The translations under genes were made by a program, and so were the position numbers. Below the pieces are notes generated by a model. The model was not told the DNA's origin and did not search any database. It saw nothing but the letters and a program-made list of their open reading frames with translations. This document shows positions 7,816 to 16,512 of a stretch of DNA of 28,089 nucleotides, in pieces. The DNA is from Limnoraphis robusta CS-951 (GTDB lineage: Bacteria > Cyanobacteriota > Cyanobacteriia > Cyanobacteriales > Microcoleaceae): NCBI RefSeq assembly GCF_000972705.2, contig NZ_LATL02000144.1, positions 1 through 28,089 of the forward strand. The letters are read 5' to 3'. The stretch's first letter is position 1; the number at the start of each line of letters is the position of its first letter.

Positions 7816-9168
7816 ATGGCTAATGAGGAACATCTCGCCCAACTTAAACAGGGAGTAGAGATGTGGAATCAATGGAGAGAAAACAATCTAGAAGTCAAAC
7901 CCGATTTACGAGCAGCAGATCTCAGTGGCGCGGATCTCAGTGGCGCGAACCTGTGGATGGCGGATCTCTGGAGTGCTGATCTGTGGGGAGCAGACTTGCG
8001 AGGAACAGACTTAAGTGATACCAACCTCTGGAGAGCAGACTTACGAGGCGCTAACCTGGGAGATGCCGATCTCAGTGGGGCTTATTTGTGGAGAGCCGAC
8101 TTACGAGGTGCCGATCTGACAGGTGTTAACTTAATGAATGCTAACTTGAGTGAAGCTGACTTGTGGGGGGCGAACCTAGAGTCTGCTAACCTCAGTGAAG
8201 CGAACCTCTGGAAAGCTGATTTTCGAGGCGTTTACCTCAAAGGAACGATTATCGATCTGCAAACCAGTTGGGAGAAAAAATGGAAACTGGTATGGCAAAT
8301 TCTCAACCAAGGTACAGAAGGATTAGATCTCGGAGAAGCGGATCTACGAGAAGCCAATTTATGGAAAGCCGATCTCAGCAGAGCGAATTTAATCAATGCC
8401 GATCTCTGGGGGGCGGATCTGCGAGAAGTTAATCTCACCTGCGCGGATCTGTGGGGAGTGAACCTCAGTCAAGCCGATCTCAGTGGGGCTAACCTCAGTG
8501 AAGCCGATCTGTGGAAAGCCAACCTACGGGGCGCTGATCTCAGCCAAGCCAACTTTAGCCAAGCGAACCTGACTGAAGCCAACCTCTGCGCTACGCAAGT
8601 TCTAGGAACCAATTTTGAAGAGGCGACTCTAACAGGGGCTTGTATTGAAGACTGGGATCTCAATCGTTCGACTCGGCTTCAACGAGTCAATTGTGAGTAT
8701 ATTTATCTCAAAGAAAATAAACAAGAACGTTGTCCCCGTGATGCTAACAAAACCTTGGGAGTGGGAGAATTTACGAAGCTGTTTCAACCCGCTTTAGAAA
8801 CGGTTGATATTACTTTTCAATCGGGGATAGATTGGCAAGCTTTTTACCTAGCGTTTCAAACTTTACAGGTGGAATACGGAACGGAAAATTTGTCAATATT
8901 TGCTCTAGAAATGAATGGAGAACAAGATCTCCTGATCCGCTTAAGAACTTCTCCTTTTATCGATAAGTCAGAACTCGAGTTTGACGCAAAAAAATATTAC
9001 AATAAGCAACTTGATATTTTGGAAAATCAGTATAAAAAAGAACTTGGAGACGAAGGGAAAAATCTGGAAGAAAACCGGAATAAAAGTAAAAATTTATTAG
9101 AAATAATTCATAAACTTGCTCGGGATTCCTATAATAAGGGTATAATGGAAGTGAAAGGCAGTCATTGA
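7816..9168 (+). CDS. Pentapeptide-repeat protein with conserved C-terminal domain
   Basis: 450 residues. From about residue 34 the protein is built of A(D/N)LxX pentapeptides (ADLSG, ADLWG, ANLSE), which fold as a right-handed beta-helix. The run breaks at about residues 136-172 (LQTSWEKKWKLVWQILNQ), a helical insert seen in other cyanobacterial members, and resumes to about 280. The last 160 residues (from YIYLKENKQERCPRD) form a non-repeat domain that often follows pentapeptides in cyanobacteria, with GEFTKLFQPALETVDITFQSGIDW, and end in a charged coiled coil. No signal peptide or membrane segment is seen, so it is probably cytosolic. Molecular function of this group is unknown; it is presumably a protein-interaction scaffold. 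AGGAG precedes the ATG, and the gene has a long structured leader. Confidence 0.9.
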   Translation: MANEEHLAQLKQGVEMWNQWRENNLEVKPDLRAADLSGADLSGANLWMADLWSADLWGADLRGTDLSDTNLWRADLRGANLGDADLSGAYLWRADLRGADLTGVNLMNANLSEADLWGANLESANLSEANLWKADFRGVYLKGTIIDLQTSWEKKWKLVWQILNQGTEGLDLGEADLREANLWKADLSRANLINADLWGADLREVNLTCADLWGVNLSQADLSGANLSEADLWKANLRGADLSQANFSQANLTEANLCATQVLGTNFEEATLTGACIEDWDLNRSTRLQRVNCEYIYLKENKQERCPRDANKTLGVGEFTKLFQPALETVDITFQSGIDWQAFYLAFQTLQVEYGTENLSIFALEMNGEQDLLIRLRTSPFIDKSELEFDAKKYYNKQLDILENQYKKELGDEGKNLEENRNKSKNLLEIIHKLARDSYNKGIMEVKGSH

Positions 9169-9443
9169 TAAAATAGAATTTTCCCGCCAAAGATGGGTCA
9201 AAAATTCGGACATTAAACTTGCTAATCTGGGTCAAGCGGCTTGATTTCTTCGGAAGATTGGAAAACTATCAGATTAGAGATTCTCATCAGAAAAAGACTC
9301 CATAAATTTCATCCGGACAGAAATAAGGCTAACAGGCTATTTATAAATAAAGGGTGCTGAAAAGAGGGGGTAAACTCCGAATTTACGGAGCTAACATCTT
9401 GTCATTTTTTATGGAATTAATCAACTCTAAGGAGGATAAGAGT

Positions 9444-10682
9444 TTGAGTGCTGAATCCGCAAAACTAGAGAACTTAACTCAACAATTAGAAACCCTCTGT
9501 CAACAATTCGCATCGGGTGAAGTCATTCTCACAAGTCCCGCCAAAGAAGGAAAACTGTACATTTACAACGGCAACCTTCTGTATGCAACGAGTGACTTTC
9601 ATCGGGTACGACGTTGGCATCGAGCGCTCAAAAAAAATAGCCCCAACTGGAAACCCCAGCCGAATTCGGTTTCCTTCGATAACGAGAAACCTTGGGAATA
9701 TCAACTCCTCTATCAAGGCATTGCTAACGAACAGCTTACTCTCACTCAAGCCAAAACCATTATCGGATATGTCACCTTAGAAATTCTATTTTCTTTACTC
9801 AACTGCACCGATACGATTTCCAAAGCCCAACCGACTCCAGAAGCTACCTCAGAAGTCTCCTTGGGTTTAGGGTTATCTTACAGTGAATTTGAACCTGTAC
9901 TCACCAAAGGATCACAACTGCGATCGCAATGGGAAGCCGCAGGCTTAGGTTCGATGAACCCGACAGAAGCGCCGATTCTCAGAAAACCCGTTCACTCGGA
10001 AACCCTATCGGGTTGGGATAAATACCTCAATGGCAAATTTACCCTCTGGGATATCTCCCTGCGTCTGGGGAAGTCGGTTACTTCTGTGACTCGCGCCTTA
10101 CTTCCCTTGATCAAAAAAGGGTTAGTGCAGTTGCGAACCGTTCCCGATCTTGCCGCCCCGACTTTCAACTTGAGAACCGCCAGTTGGGTGTCTACCCCTG
10201 GGGAGTCTGAACTTGAGTCCATTAAACCGAATCAACAAAAGCCGTTAATCGCTTGTATTGATGATAGTCCAGTAGTGTTTCAGGTGATGAAAAATATCCT
10301 CGAACCTGCCGGATATCAAGTGATCGGGCTGCAAGATCCAGTACAAGCCTTAGCACAAGTGGCAAAATACAAACCCGATTTAATCTTTTTAGATTTGGTG
10401 ATGCCCGATGCGAATGGTTATACTATCTGTCAGTTTTTGCGAAAAGCGCCCGTGTTTCAAAACACCCCTGTGATTATTCTCACCAGTCGGGATAATGTGA
10501 TTGATCGCAGTCGCACAAAACTGATCGGAGCATCCGGCTTTTTGGGTAAACCGCCTAATCCTGACGAAACCTTGAAAATTGTTCGTCGATATCTCTCAAA
10601 ATCACCTGATACGACAACGGAGGGAAATAACCAGGGACTCGAAATGAGCAATAACTTTGAACTCGGAGTCGGTGAATATTAA
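9444..10682 (+). CDS. pixG: PatA/PixG-like response regulator (PATAN + REC)
   Basis: 412 residues from the TTG at 9444, chosen because AAGGAGG (9429-9435) sits eight bases upstream. ATG 9411 and GTG 9354 are in frame but lack a Shine-Dalgarno. The N-terminal 270 residues are the PATAN/DUF4388 region of PatA proteins, including the helical LWDISLRLGKSVTSVTRALLPLIKKGLVQL stretch. The C-terminal receiver begins LIACIDDSP (acidic pair), with phosphoacceptor in FLDLVMP, LTSRD and the KPP lysine, so it can be phosphorylated. Homologues such as PixG, TaxP1 and HmpA head chemotaxis-like operons steering type IV pilus motility, and the following CheY, CheW and receptor genes fit this. Orthology to Pix rather than Ptx/Hmp/Tax systems is an inference from order. 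Confidence 0.88.
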   Translation: MSAESAKLENLTQQLETLCQQFASGEVILTSPAKEGKLYIYNGNLLYATSDFHRVRRWHRALKKNSPNWKPQPNSVSFDNEKPWEYQLLYQGIANEQLTLTQAKTIIGYVTLEILFSLLNCTDTISKAQPTPEATSEVSLGLGLSYSEFEPVLTKGSQLRSQWEAAGLGSMNPTEAPILRKPVHSETLSGWDKYLNGKFTLWDISLRLGKSVTSVTRALLPLIKKGLVQLRTVPDLAAPTFNLRTASWVSTPGESELESIKPNQQKPLIACIDDSPVVFQVMKNILEPAGYQVIGLQDPVQALAQVAKYKPDLIFLDLVMPDANGYTICQFLRKAPVFQNTPVIILTSRDNVIDRSRTKLIGASGFLGKPPNPDETLKIVRRYLSKSPDTTTEGNNQGLEMSNNFELGVGEY

Positions 10683-11175
10683 AGATACCGATGGGTTGGC
10701 TGGGGAATTATGAGCGGCACACTACATTTTTATCCGTCTAAGCCATCTATAATTCAAAGCCTGATATCTGCGGCTCCTTCAAGTATTTATATCCCCTGTT
10801 TCGAGTCCATTGAGGGGAACAAGCGCTCACATCTACTCAATTTTTTATCTAAATTGAGCCAAGAATGGGTTGAGAAATTGATTGTCTATTTTCGCATCTA
10901 TTAGTTAGCGGTTAATCTGGTGTTTCGTTTCTCTATGATCTCTCTAAAAAGGTCGCTAAAAATGTCAGATATAGCAATTAAAGAAGAATTCAGAAGTCAG
11001 AATTTCTGAGTCAGCAATCAAATCAATTGAAGGTCGATTTAGACCCCAAGACTCATCCGCCAGTCGCACAGAATTAAATTCTGAATTCTGACTCCTGACT
11101 CCTGACTACTTTATTGTTAAAATTTTGCGCTCCACATGAGCTGCCTTTTAATGAATGAACTTGGAGGTTTTTAAA
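10683..11175. other. Gene-free spacer with imperfect inverted repeat and heptamers
   Basis: An AATTCTGA-rich sequence occurs inverted at 10988-11004 and 11078-11094 (about 14 of 17 positions). The right arm runs into TGACTCC, TGACTCC, TGACTAC (11089-11109), another heptamer run. A 64-codon ORF at 10710 has no known family. A Shine-Dalgarno GGAGG at 11163-11167 serves the next gene. Confidence 0.5.
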
Positions 11176-11538
11176 ATGGCTCACATTTTAGTAGTAGAAG
11201 ATAGCACAACTGAAGCTAAAATCTTGACCGAATGTTTACAAAAATCTGGCTTTCATGTGTTGAGTGTGACTACAGCCGAAGCGGCTAAAGCGATGCTGGC
11301 TAAACAAAAATTTGATGCCATTTTGATGGATGTTGTTTTACCCGGACAAAGTGGCTTTGGTTTGTGTCGTGAACTCAAAAATCAGGAAAAAACAGCCGGA
11401 ATTCCGATTGTCATTTGCTCCAGTAAATCAGAAAAATTTGATAAAAACTGGGGCTTAAAACAGGGAGCATCGGCTTATATCTGTAAACCCATTAATACAG
11501 AAGAAATTGTCAAAACCATCAAAGGATTAATCAAATAA
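11176..11538 (+). CDS. pixH: CheY-like response regulator (PixH-like)
   Basis: 120 residues: a single receiver domain and nothing else. ILVVEDS gives the acidic pocket, ILMDVVLPG the phosphoacceptor aspartate, ICSSKSE the conserved Ser position and ICKPIN the lysine. It would accept phosphate from the operon's CheA-type kinase and act on the pilus motors or on PixG-like output. The ATG at 11176 is preferred over that at 11155 because GGAGG (11163-11167) lies eight bases before it and the shorter form starts right at strand 1 (MAHILVVEDS). It lies between the PatA-like and CheW-like genes, as in pix, tax and hmp operons. Confidence 0.92.
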   Translation: MAHILVVEDSTTEAKILTECLQKSGFHVLSVTTAEAAKAMLAKQKFDAILMDVVLPGQSGFGLCRELKNQEKTAGIPIVICSSKSEKFDKNWGLKQGASAYICKPINTEEIVKTIKGLIK

Positions 11539-11584
11539 TATGAAGTTTAAACAAGAATGCTACAGATGGGAAGAGTGAGAGAGA

Positions 11585-11640
11585 GCGGGTTTATGTCGGT
11601 AGTTGGTGAGAAACATACATCAAGGTGAAACCCGCCCCTA
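11585..11640 (-). repeat. GGGCGGGTT inverted-repeat element, dispersed copy A
   Basis: Arms GCGGGTTTAT (11585-11594) and AAACCCGCCCCTA (from 11628) enclose a variable centre. Read on the minus strand it has the same ends as the 67-bp units at 27811-28089. It lies in the spacer between the CheY-like and CheW-like genes and could form a stem in the operon mRNA. Confidence 0.65.
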
Positions 11641-11697
11641 TAGCATCAATTATCGGTATAAAAGCGAGTTTTTTGGTGTTTCGCGTTTTTGCGTATT

Positions 11698-12189
11698 ATG
11701 ACTCCTCAATCTAGCATTCAAGAAACTGAAAACTTTCTGAGTTTCTCGATTACACCTAGTCTAAAAGCCATGTTACCGACACGGCAACTGGCTGAAATTA
11801 TCAACATTGCCCCCCATGAAATTGTTCCGATTCCTGGAATGCCAGCCGAAGTCGTTGGCGTTTTTCCCTGGCAAGGTGAAGTTTTATGGGCAATTTATCT
11901 CAGCTACTGGATGGGATTTGAACCCTTGTTAACCGCTAAATTCAGCTCATCATTTTGTAGCATTTTAAAAGTCAAAACTCAAGGACAATCTCTCGGATTT
12001 TTAATTCATCAAGTCGGACAACTCCAGAATTGTGAAACTAAAAAAATCCAGTCTTATCCAGCAAATCTACCTGAAACCATTTTAAATCATCCAGCTCGAA
12101 ATAACTGTATAAAAGGAGCTTGGCTGAATTCCCAAGGTGAACGTTTACTCCTTTTAGATGCGGCTTTAATTCAGTTCCTTGAACATTAA
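11698..12189 (+). CDS. pixI: CheW-like adaptor (PixI-like)
   Basis: 163 residues from the ATG at 11698 (a TTG at 11689 is in frame; neither has a Shine-Dalgarno). One CheW domain: LKAMLPTRQLAEIINIAPHE, VPIPGMPAEVVGVFPWQGEVLWAIYL, which is the typical PixI/TaxW form of the fold, and a weaker second subdomain ending LLLLDAALIQFLE. CheW proteins tie receptor signalling tips to the CheA kinase. It lies 54 bases before the receptor gene. The canonical I-x-N-x-RG motif is replaced by VVGVFPWQGE, common in this cyanobacterial branch. Confidence 0.88.
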   Translation: MTPQSSIQETENFLSFSITPSLKAMLPTRQLAEIINIAPHEIVPIPGMPAEVVGVFPWQGEVLWAIYLSYWMGFEPLLTAKFSSSFCSILKVKTQGQSLGFLIHQVGQLQNCETKKIQSYPANLPETILNHPARNNCIKGAWLNSQGERLLLLDAALIQFLEH

Positions 12190-12243
12190 CAACTTTCAGA
12201 ACTGATTTCGTATTAACTTACCCTTTGTATTCACCCATTAACC

Positions 12244-15200
12244 ATGACAGCTTCACCCTTAAACCCTACCCATTCGAGCAACTTATCGAATAACCATTCT
12301 AAACCCTCCTATTCGGGAAACACTCAACCGTTTAACCCTCAAAATGGGATGGATAATTCAGCGATTATTCCGATTGTGGTGGATGCAGAAGCCCAATCCG
12401 TTTATTCACCCCAACAACGAACCGGATTAAAAGCCAAAACCACCGCTTTATCCCAAGAATTAACCACCTTACGCTCAAATATTGAGTATCGTATTAACCA
12501 ACTGCAAAACTTAATCGAAAAAGAAGGAGCCGCAGCCGAACGAGCCGAACTAATTAATATTATCACCTCGCGGATGCGAGAATCTCTCAGCGTTGAAAGT
12601 ATTTGTCAAACCGTCGTTGAAGACGCTCGTTTAGCCTTACAAAGTGATCGGGTGGTTGTTTATCGCTTCGATCCGACTTGGAAAGGTACAATGATCGCGG
12701 AGTCCGTCGATGCTCAATGGCCTTCTGCTTTGGGCGCTAAAATTGCCGATCCCTGTTTTGCCGAGCGCTATGTCGAATTTTATCAAAAAGGTCGAGTCAA
12801 AGCTACCCCCAATATTTACGAAGCTGGACTCACCGACTGTCATATTCGTCAACTCGAACCTTTCGCGGTTCAAGCTAATCTTGTCGCCCCAATTTTAGTT
12901 AAAAGCGCAGACAATCCCACAGGTTATCTCTACGGATTATTTATCGCCCATCAATGTAGTGAACCTCGGGTGTGGGTAGAAGCCGAAATAGAATTTTTCC
13001 GTCAATTGGCGATTCAAATTGGTTACGCGATTGACCAAGCTTTGCTCCTCCAAAAACAACAAGCTGCTACTCATCAAGCCCAACAAATTAACCATATTAA
13101 CGCTCAAATTCGTAAATCTTTTGAAGTTGAGGATATTTTAGCCACCACTGTCGAAGAAACCCGGGCTGCACTCCACAGCGATCGCGTTTTAGTGTATGAA
13201 TTTGATGCCAATTGGAAAGGGACTGTTATTGCTGAATCTGTTGATAGTAAATGGCCGACTGCATTAAGAGCCTTAATCGATGATCCTTGCTTTGCTCAAC
13301 GCTATATTCAGCCCTATTTACGCGGACGAGTCGCCGCTACTGAAAACATCTTTGAAGCGGGTTTAACGGAATGTTATCTGAGTCAATTAGCACCTTTTGG
13401 AGTGAAAGCCAATCTGGTTGCGCCTATTTTAGTGAACCGAAAATTGATGGGATTATTGATTGCTCATCAATGTTCAGCGCCAAGAGCCTGGACAGAATTA
13501 GAAATAGATTTAATGCGAAAAGTTGCGGTGCAGTTGGGTTATGCCCTCGATCAAGCCTATCTCCTCGAACAACAACAAGCCACCGCCAAAAAAGCCAGAC
13601 TTCTGAATGAAATTACGACTCAGTTTCGCAACTCTTACAACCCCGAAGAAGTGTTTGATCTTTTGGTTGAAGAAACCCGAGAGGCTATTAAAGCAGATCG
13701 AGTGATTATCTACCAATTTAATCAAAATTGGGAAGGCAAAGTTGTTGCTGAATCTGTTGATAGTAAATGGCCTGTAATTTTAGGAAAACAACTGGGTGAT
13801 CCTTGCTTTGCTAACAACTTTGTCAAGCCCTATTTTCGAGGTCGAGTTAGCTCTGTAGATAATTTTCAGGAGTCAGGACACGCGGAATGTTACGCTGAAA
13901 TGTTAGAACCTTGGGGTGTCAAAGCTAACATCGTGGCACCGATTATTGCGGAAACTAAACTACATGGATTGTTAATTATTCATCAATGTTCAAGTCCGCG
14001 TAAATGGAGCGAGTCGGATATTAACTTTACCAAACAACTGGCGATTCAAGTGGGTTTAGCGCTTGATCAAGCATTGCTATTACAAAAACAGCAAAACGCC
14101 GCCGAACAAGCCCGTCGCTTAAATATTATTAGTTCTCGCATTCGCGAATCTCTCAACTACAAAGATATTGTGAGTACCGCCGTTGAAGAAACAAAAGAGA
14201 GTTTGGGTGTTGATCGGGTTGTTGTTAATCAATTTAATCCCAATTGGACGGGAACAATTGTCGCCGAATCTGTGAATGCGGAACTGACAAAAACTTTGGG
14301 ATTAGCAGTTGAAGACTTTTGTTTAGCGCAAAACTACATTAAACCCTATTTTCGAGGTCGAGTTAAAGTCACCAACGATGTTTATTCAGGTGAATTAACC
14401 GAATGTCAAGTCGGTCAGTTAGAATCTTTTGAAGTCAAGGCGATGGTGGTGGCGCCGATTATTGCCAAACAAAAATTACATGGGTTATTAATTGTGCATC
14501 AATGTACCCATGCGCGTCAGTGGAAACCCTACGAAGTTGAGTTAATTCAGCAGATTGCGATTCAAATTGGTTATGCTTTGGATCAAGCTTTCTTACTCGA
14601 AGAACAACAGGCTGCGACTCAACAAGCACGACTTTTAAGTGTGATTGGTTCTCGGATTCGTGAATCTCTTGATCCGCAACGGATTTTTCAGACAACTGTT
14701 GAAGAATCCCTAGAATTAATTAAAGCTGATCGCCTTGTTATTTATCGCTTTAACGAGGAGCAGAACGGTCAAACGGCTGTGACGCTGACTTGTGAGGCTG
14801 TTAAACCCTATTGTTTTCAAATTTTGGCTGAAAAAGACTCAAACTCAGAAGAAGACCGTCAACCGCTTTATGAGCTGCGTTTACCACTGGGCGTTGAACT
14901 TTTGAAACGCTATCGCCAAAGCCGAATCATGGTGATTGAAGATCTAGAAAAGGCCCCTCTAACTAAAGTTTATCAGGAGCAACTTAAGCAATGGCAAGTT
15001 AAATGTTTAGTGAGTGTGCCGATTTTTGTCAATCAAAGCTTGTATGGATTGATTGAAGCTCATCAATGTTTTGAAAAGTATAACTGGACTGAATCAGAAA
15101 TTGAAGGGTTTAAACAGGTGGGATTACAAGTCGGTTATGCACTGGAACAGGCACAATTATTAACTCAAATTCAACAAGCCAGTCAGATCGCAGAACAAGC

Positions 15201-16221
15201 CCGTATTCAACAACAGCAAGAAAAAGAACAATTAGAGTCTCAAATCGAAGCGTTTTTAGGGGATATTGAAGCATCGTTTAATGGAGATTTAACGGTTCGG
15301 GCGCGAGTGAATGAAGGGGTCATGGGAACGGTTGCCGACTTTTTTAATGCCACCATTGAAAGTTTACAACAGCTTGTTTTAAAAGTACAATCTGGGGCGA
15401 ATGTGGTGACGTCTACGGCGGTGGCGAGTGAACAAGATATTCAGAAGTTATCCAATGAAGCACTACGTCAAGCTGATGCAATGAATAACGCACTGAATCA
15501 AATTTCAATCATCGCCGATTCAATTCAAGCCGTGGCTAAAAATGCTCAGGCGGCTCAGTCAAAAGTGCGATCAGCATCGGAGATTTTGCAAAAAGGTGAT
15601 CACGATATGAATGACACCGTTGAGAGTATTTTAGCCATCCAAAAAACAGTCTACATTACCGCTCGAAAAGTGAAAAATTTGGGAGAAGCTTCTCAGAAAA
15701 TTTCTCGGGTGGTGAATTTAATTAATGAATTTGCCAATCAAACTCATGTTTTAGCCTTGAATGCTTCCGTTGAAAGTACCCGCATGAGTGAAGATGGTCA
15801 TGGATTTGCAACAGTCGCCACTGAAGTCAGAACTTTAGCGGAACAATCCGCGAGTGCGACGCAAGAAATTGAGCAAATTGTTGAGGAAATTCAAGCTGAA
15901 ACTCATGAAGTTGTCAGGGCGATGAAAGTGGGTTTAAAGCGGGTAATGACGGGAACTCAGCTTGTTAAACAAACTCGTCAAACGTTAACAGAATTGGTGG
16001 AGGTTAGTCATTTTATTCGAGATTTGGTTGAACAAATTGCCGATTCTGCAACTGAACAAGCGCAAACTTCAGGTCAACTTTCTCAGACGATTAAAGAAGT
16101 GGCTGTGATCGCTCGTTCGACTTCTGAACAATCTCTGCAAGTGGCGGATTCATTTACTCAATTGTTGGGGGTTGCAGGTCAATTGCAAACGGGTGTTTCT
16201 CAGTTCAAAGTAGACAGTTAG
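12244..16221 (+). CDS. pixJ: Soluble five-GAF methyl-accepting receptor (PixJ-like, candidate cyanobacteriochrome)
   Basis: 1325 residues without any membrane segment. A polar N-terminus and coiled coil lead to five tandem GAF domains (about 100-269, 280-441, 452-615, 629-790, 796-975), a HAMP-like segment (about 1000-1052) and a methyl-accepting signalling domain to the end, with tip-like NQTHVLALNASVE and GFATVATEVRTLAEQSA. GAF1-GAF4 each carry a cysteine pair 28 residues apart: C171/C199, C349/C377, C521/C549, C693/C721. In GAF1-3 the first cysteine lies in DPCF, matching the DXCF motif of dual-cysteine cyanobacteriochromes; in GAF1 the second is followed by His (CH), as at the canonical bilin site. 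GAF4 has DFCL and GAF5 lacks both. It probably senses light and controls a CheA kinase through CheW; bilin binding is inferred. Confidence 0.9.
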   Translation: MTASPLNPTHSSNLSNNHSKPSYSGNTQPFNPQNGMDNSAIIPIVVDAEAQSVYSPQQRTGLKAKTTALSQELTTLRSNIEYRINQLQNLIEKEGAAAERAELINIITSRMRESLSVESICQTVVEDARLALQSDRVVVYRFDPTWKGTMIAESVDAQWPSALGAKIADPCFAERYVEFYQKGRVKATPNIYEAGLTDCHIRQLEPFAVQANLVAPILVKSADNPTGYLYGLFIAHQCSEPRVWVEAEIEFFRQLAIQIGYAIDQALLLQKQQAATHQAQQINHINAQIRKSFEVEDILATTVEETRAALHSDRVLVYEFDANWKGTVIAESVDSKWPTALRALIDDPCFAQRYIQPYLRGRVAATENIFEAGLTECYLSQLAPFGVKANLVAPILVNRKLMGLLIAHQCSAPRAWTELEIDLMRKVAVQLGYALDQAYLLEQQQATAKKARLLNEITTQFRNSYNPEEVFDLLVEETREAIKADRVIIYQFNQNWEGKVVAESVDSKWPVILGKQLGDPCFANNFVKPYFRGRVSSVDNFQESGHAECYAEMLEPWGVKANIVAPIIAETKLHGLLIIHQCSSPRKWSESDINFTKQLAIQVGLALDQALLLQKQQNAAEQARRLNIISSRIRESLNYKDIVSTAVEETKESLGVDRVVVNQFNPNWTGTIVAESVNAELTKTLGLAVEDFCLAQNYIKPYFRGRVKVTNDVYSGELTECQVGQLESFEVKAMVVAPIIAKQKLHGLLIVHQCTHARQWKPYEVELIQQIAIQIGYALDQAFLLEEQQAATQQARLLSVIGSRIRESLDPQRIFQTTVEESLELIKADRLVIYRFNEEQNGQTAVTLTCEAVKPYCFQILAEKDSNSEEDRQPLYELRLPLGVELLKRYRQSRIMVIEDLEKAPLTKVYQEQLKQWQVKCLVSVPIFVNQSLYGLIEAHQCFEKYNWTESEIEGFKQVGLQVGYALEQAQLLTQIQQASQIAEQARIQQQQEKEQLESQIEAFLGDIEASFNGDLTVRARVNEGVMGTVADFFNATIESLQQLVLKVQSGANVVTSTAVASEQDIQKLSNEALRQADAMNNALNQISIIADSIQAVAKNAQAAQSKVRSASEILQKGDHDMNDTVESILAIQKTVYITARKVKNLGEASQKISRVVNLINEFANQTHVLALNASVESTRMSEDGHGFATVATEVRTLAEQSASATQEIEQIVEEIQAETHEVVRAMKVGLKRVMTGTQLVKQTRQTLTELVEVSHFIRDLVEQIADSATEQAQTSGQLSQTIKEVAVIARSTSEQSLQVADSFTQLLGVAGQLQTGVSQFKVDS

Positions 16222-16232
16222 AACAGTAACTT

Positions 16233-16298
16233 GTAGGGGCGGGTTCTGCCAATATTTGTGTTTCTGAGGAATAATTTAGATAAACCCGCCCTATCCCC
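16233..16298 (+). repeat. GGGCGGGTT inverted-repeat element, dispersed copy B
   Basis: Starts GTAGGGGCGGGTTCTG and ends AAACCCGCCCTA, the same ends as the tandem units at 27811-28089 with an unrelated centre. Arms 16236-16245 and 16282-16291 can pair. It lies 12 bases after the receptor stop. Confidence 0.7.
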
Positions 16299-16395
16299 AT
16301 AACAGAATAAATCAACCAGACATGGTATTGTATTAATCCGCCCCCTCACCGGGAACAGTTAGGAGTTCAGAAGTTCAGAATACTGATAATTTTTA

Positions 16396-16455
16396 GGTTG
16401 GGTTTATGTAGATTGTTGCTAAGAAGATATAGATTTTCCCAGAACCCGCCCCTAC
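16396..16455 (-). repeat. GGGCGGGTT inverted-repeat element, dispersed copy C
   Basis: Minus-strand orientation: GTAGGGGCGGGTTCTG at right (16440-16455), ATAAACCCAACC at left. With copy B it forms a head-to-head pair in the spacer before the CheA remnant. Heptamers TTCCCTG, TTCCCTA follow near 16473-16486. Confidence 0.6.
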
Positions 16456-16512
16456 GCTCACTGAATAAACTGTTCCCTGTTCCCTACTATACTACCTATT
16501 TTAAAGAGGAAT

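Noticed and set aside
9241..9360. 39-codon ORF with an HPD motif resembling a J-domain
   Set aside because: Only a short LHKFHPDRN match; the following sequence is not J-domain-like and the ORF ends at once. Chance is likely.
10710..10904. 64-codon ORF after the PatA-like gene
   Set aside because: Weak ribosome binding site, no family, and it lies in repeat-bearing spacer DNA.
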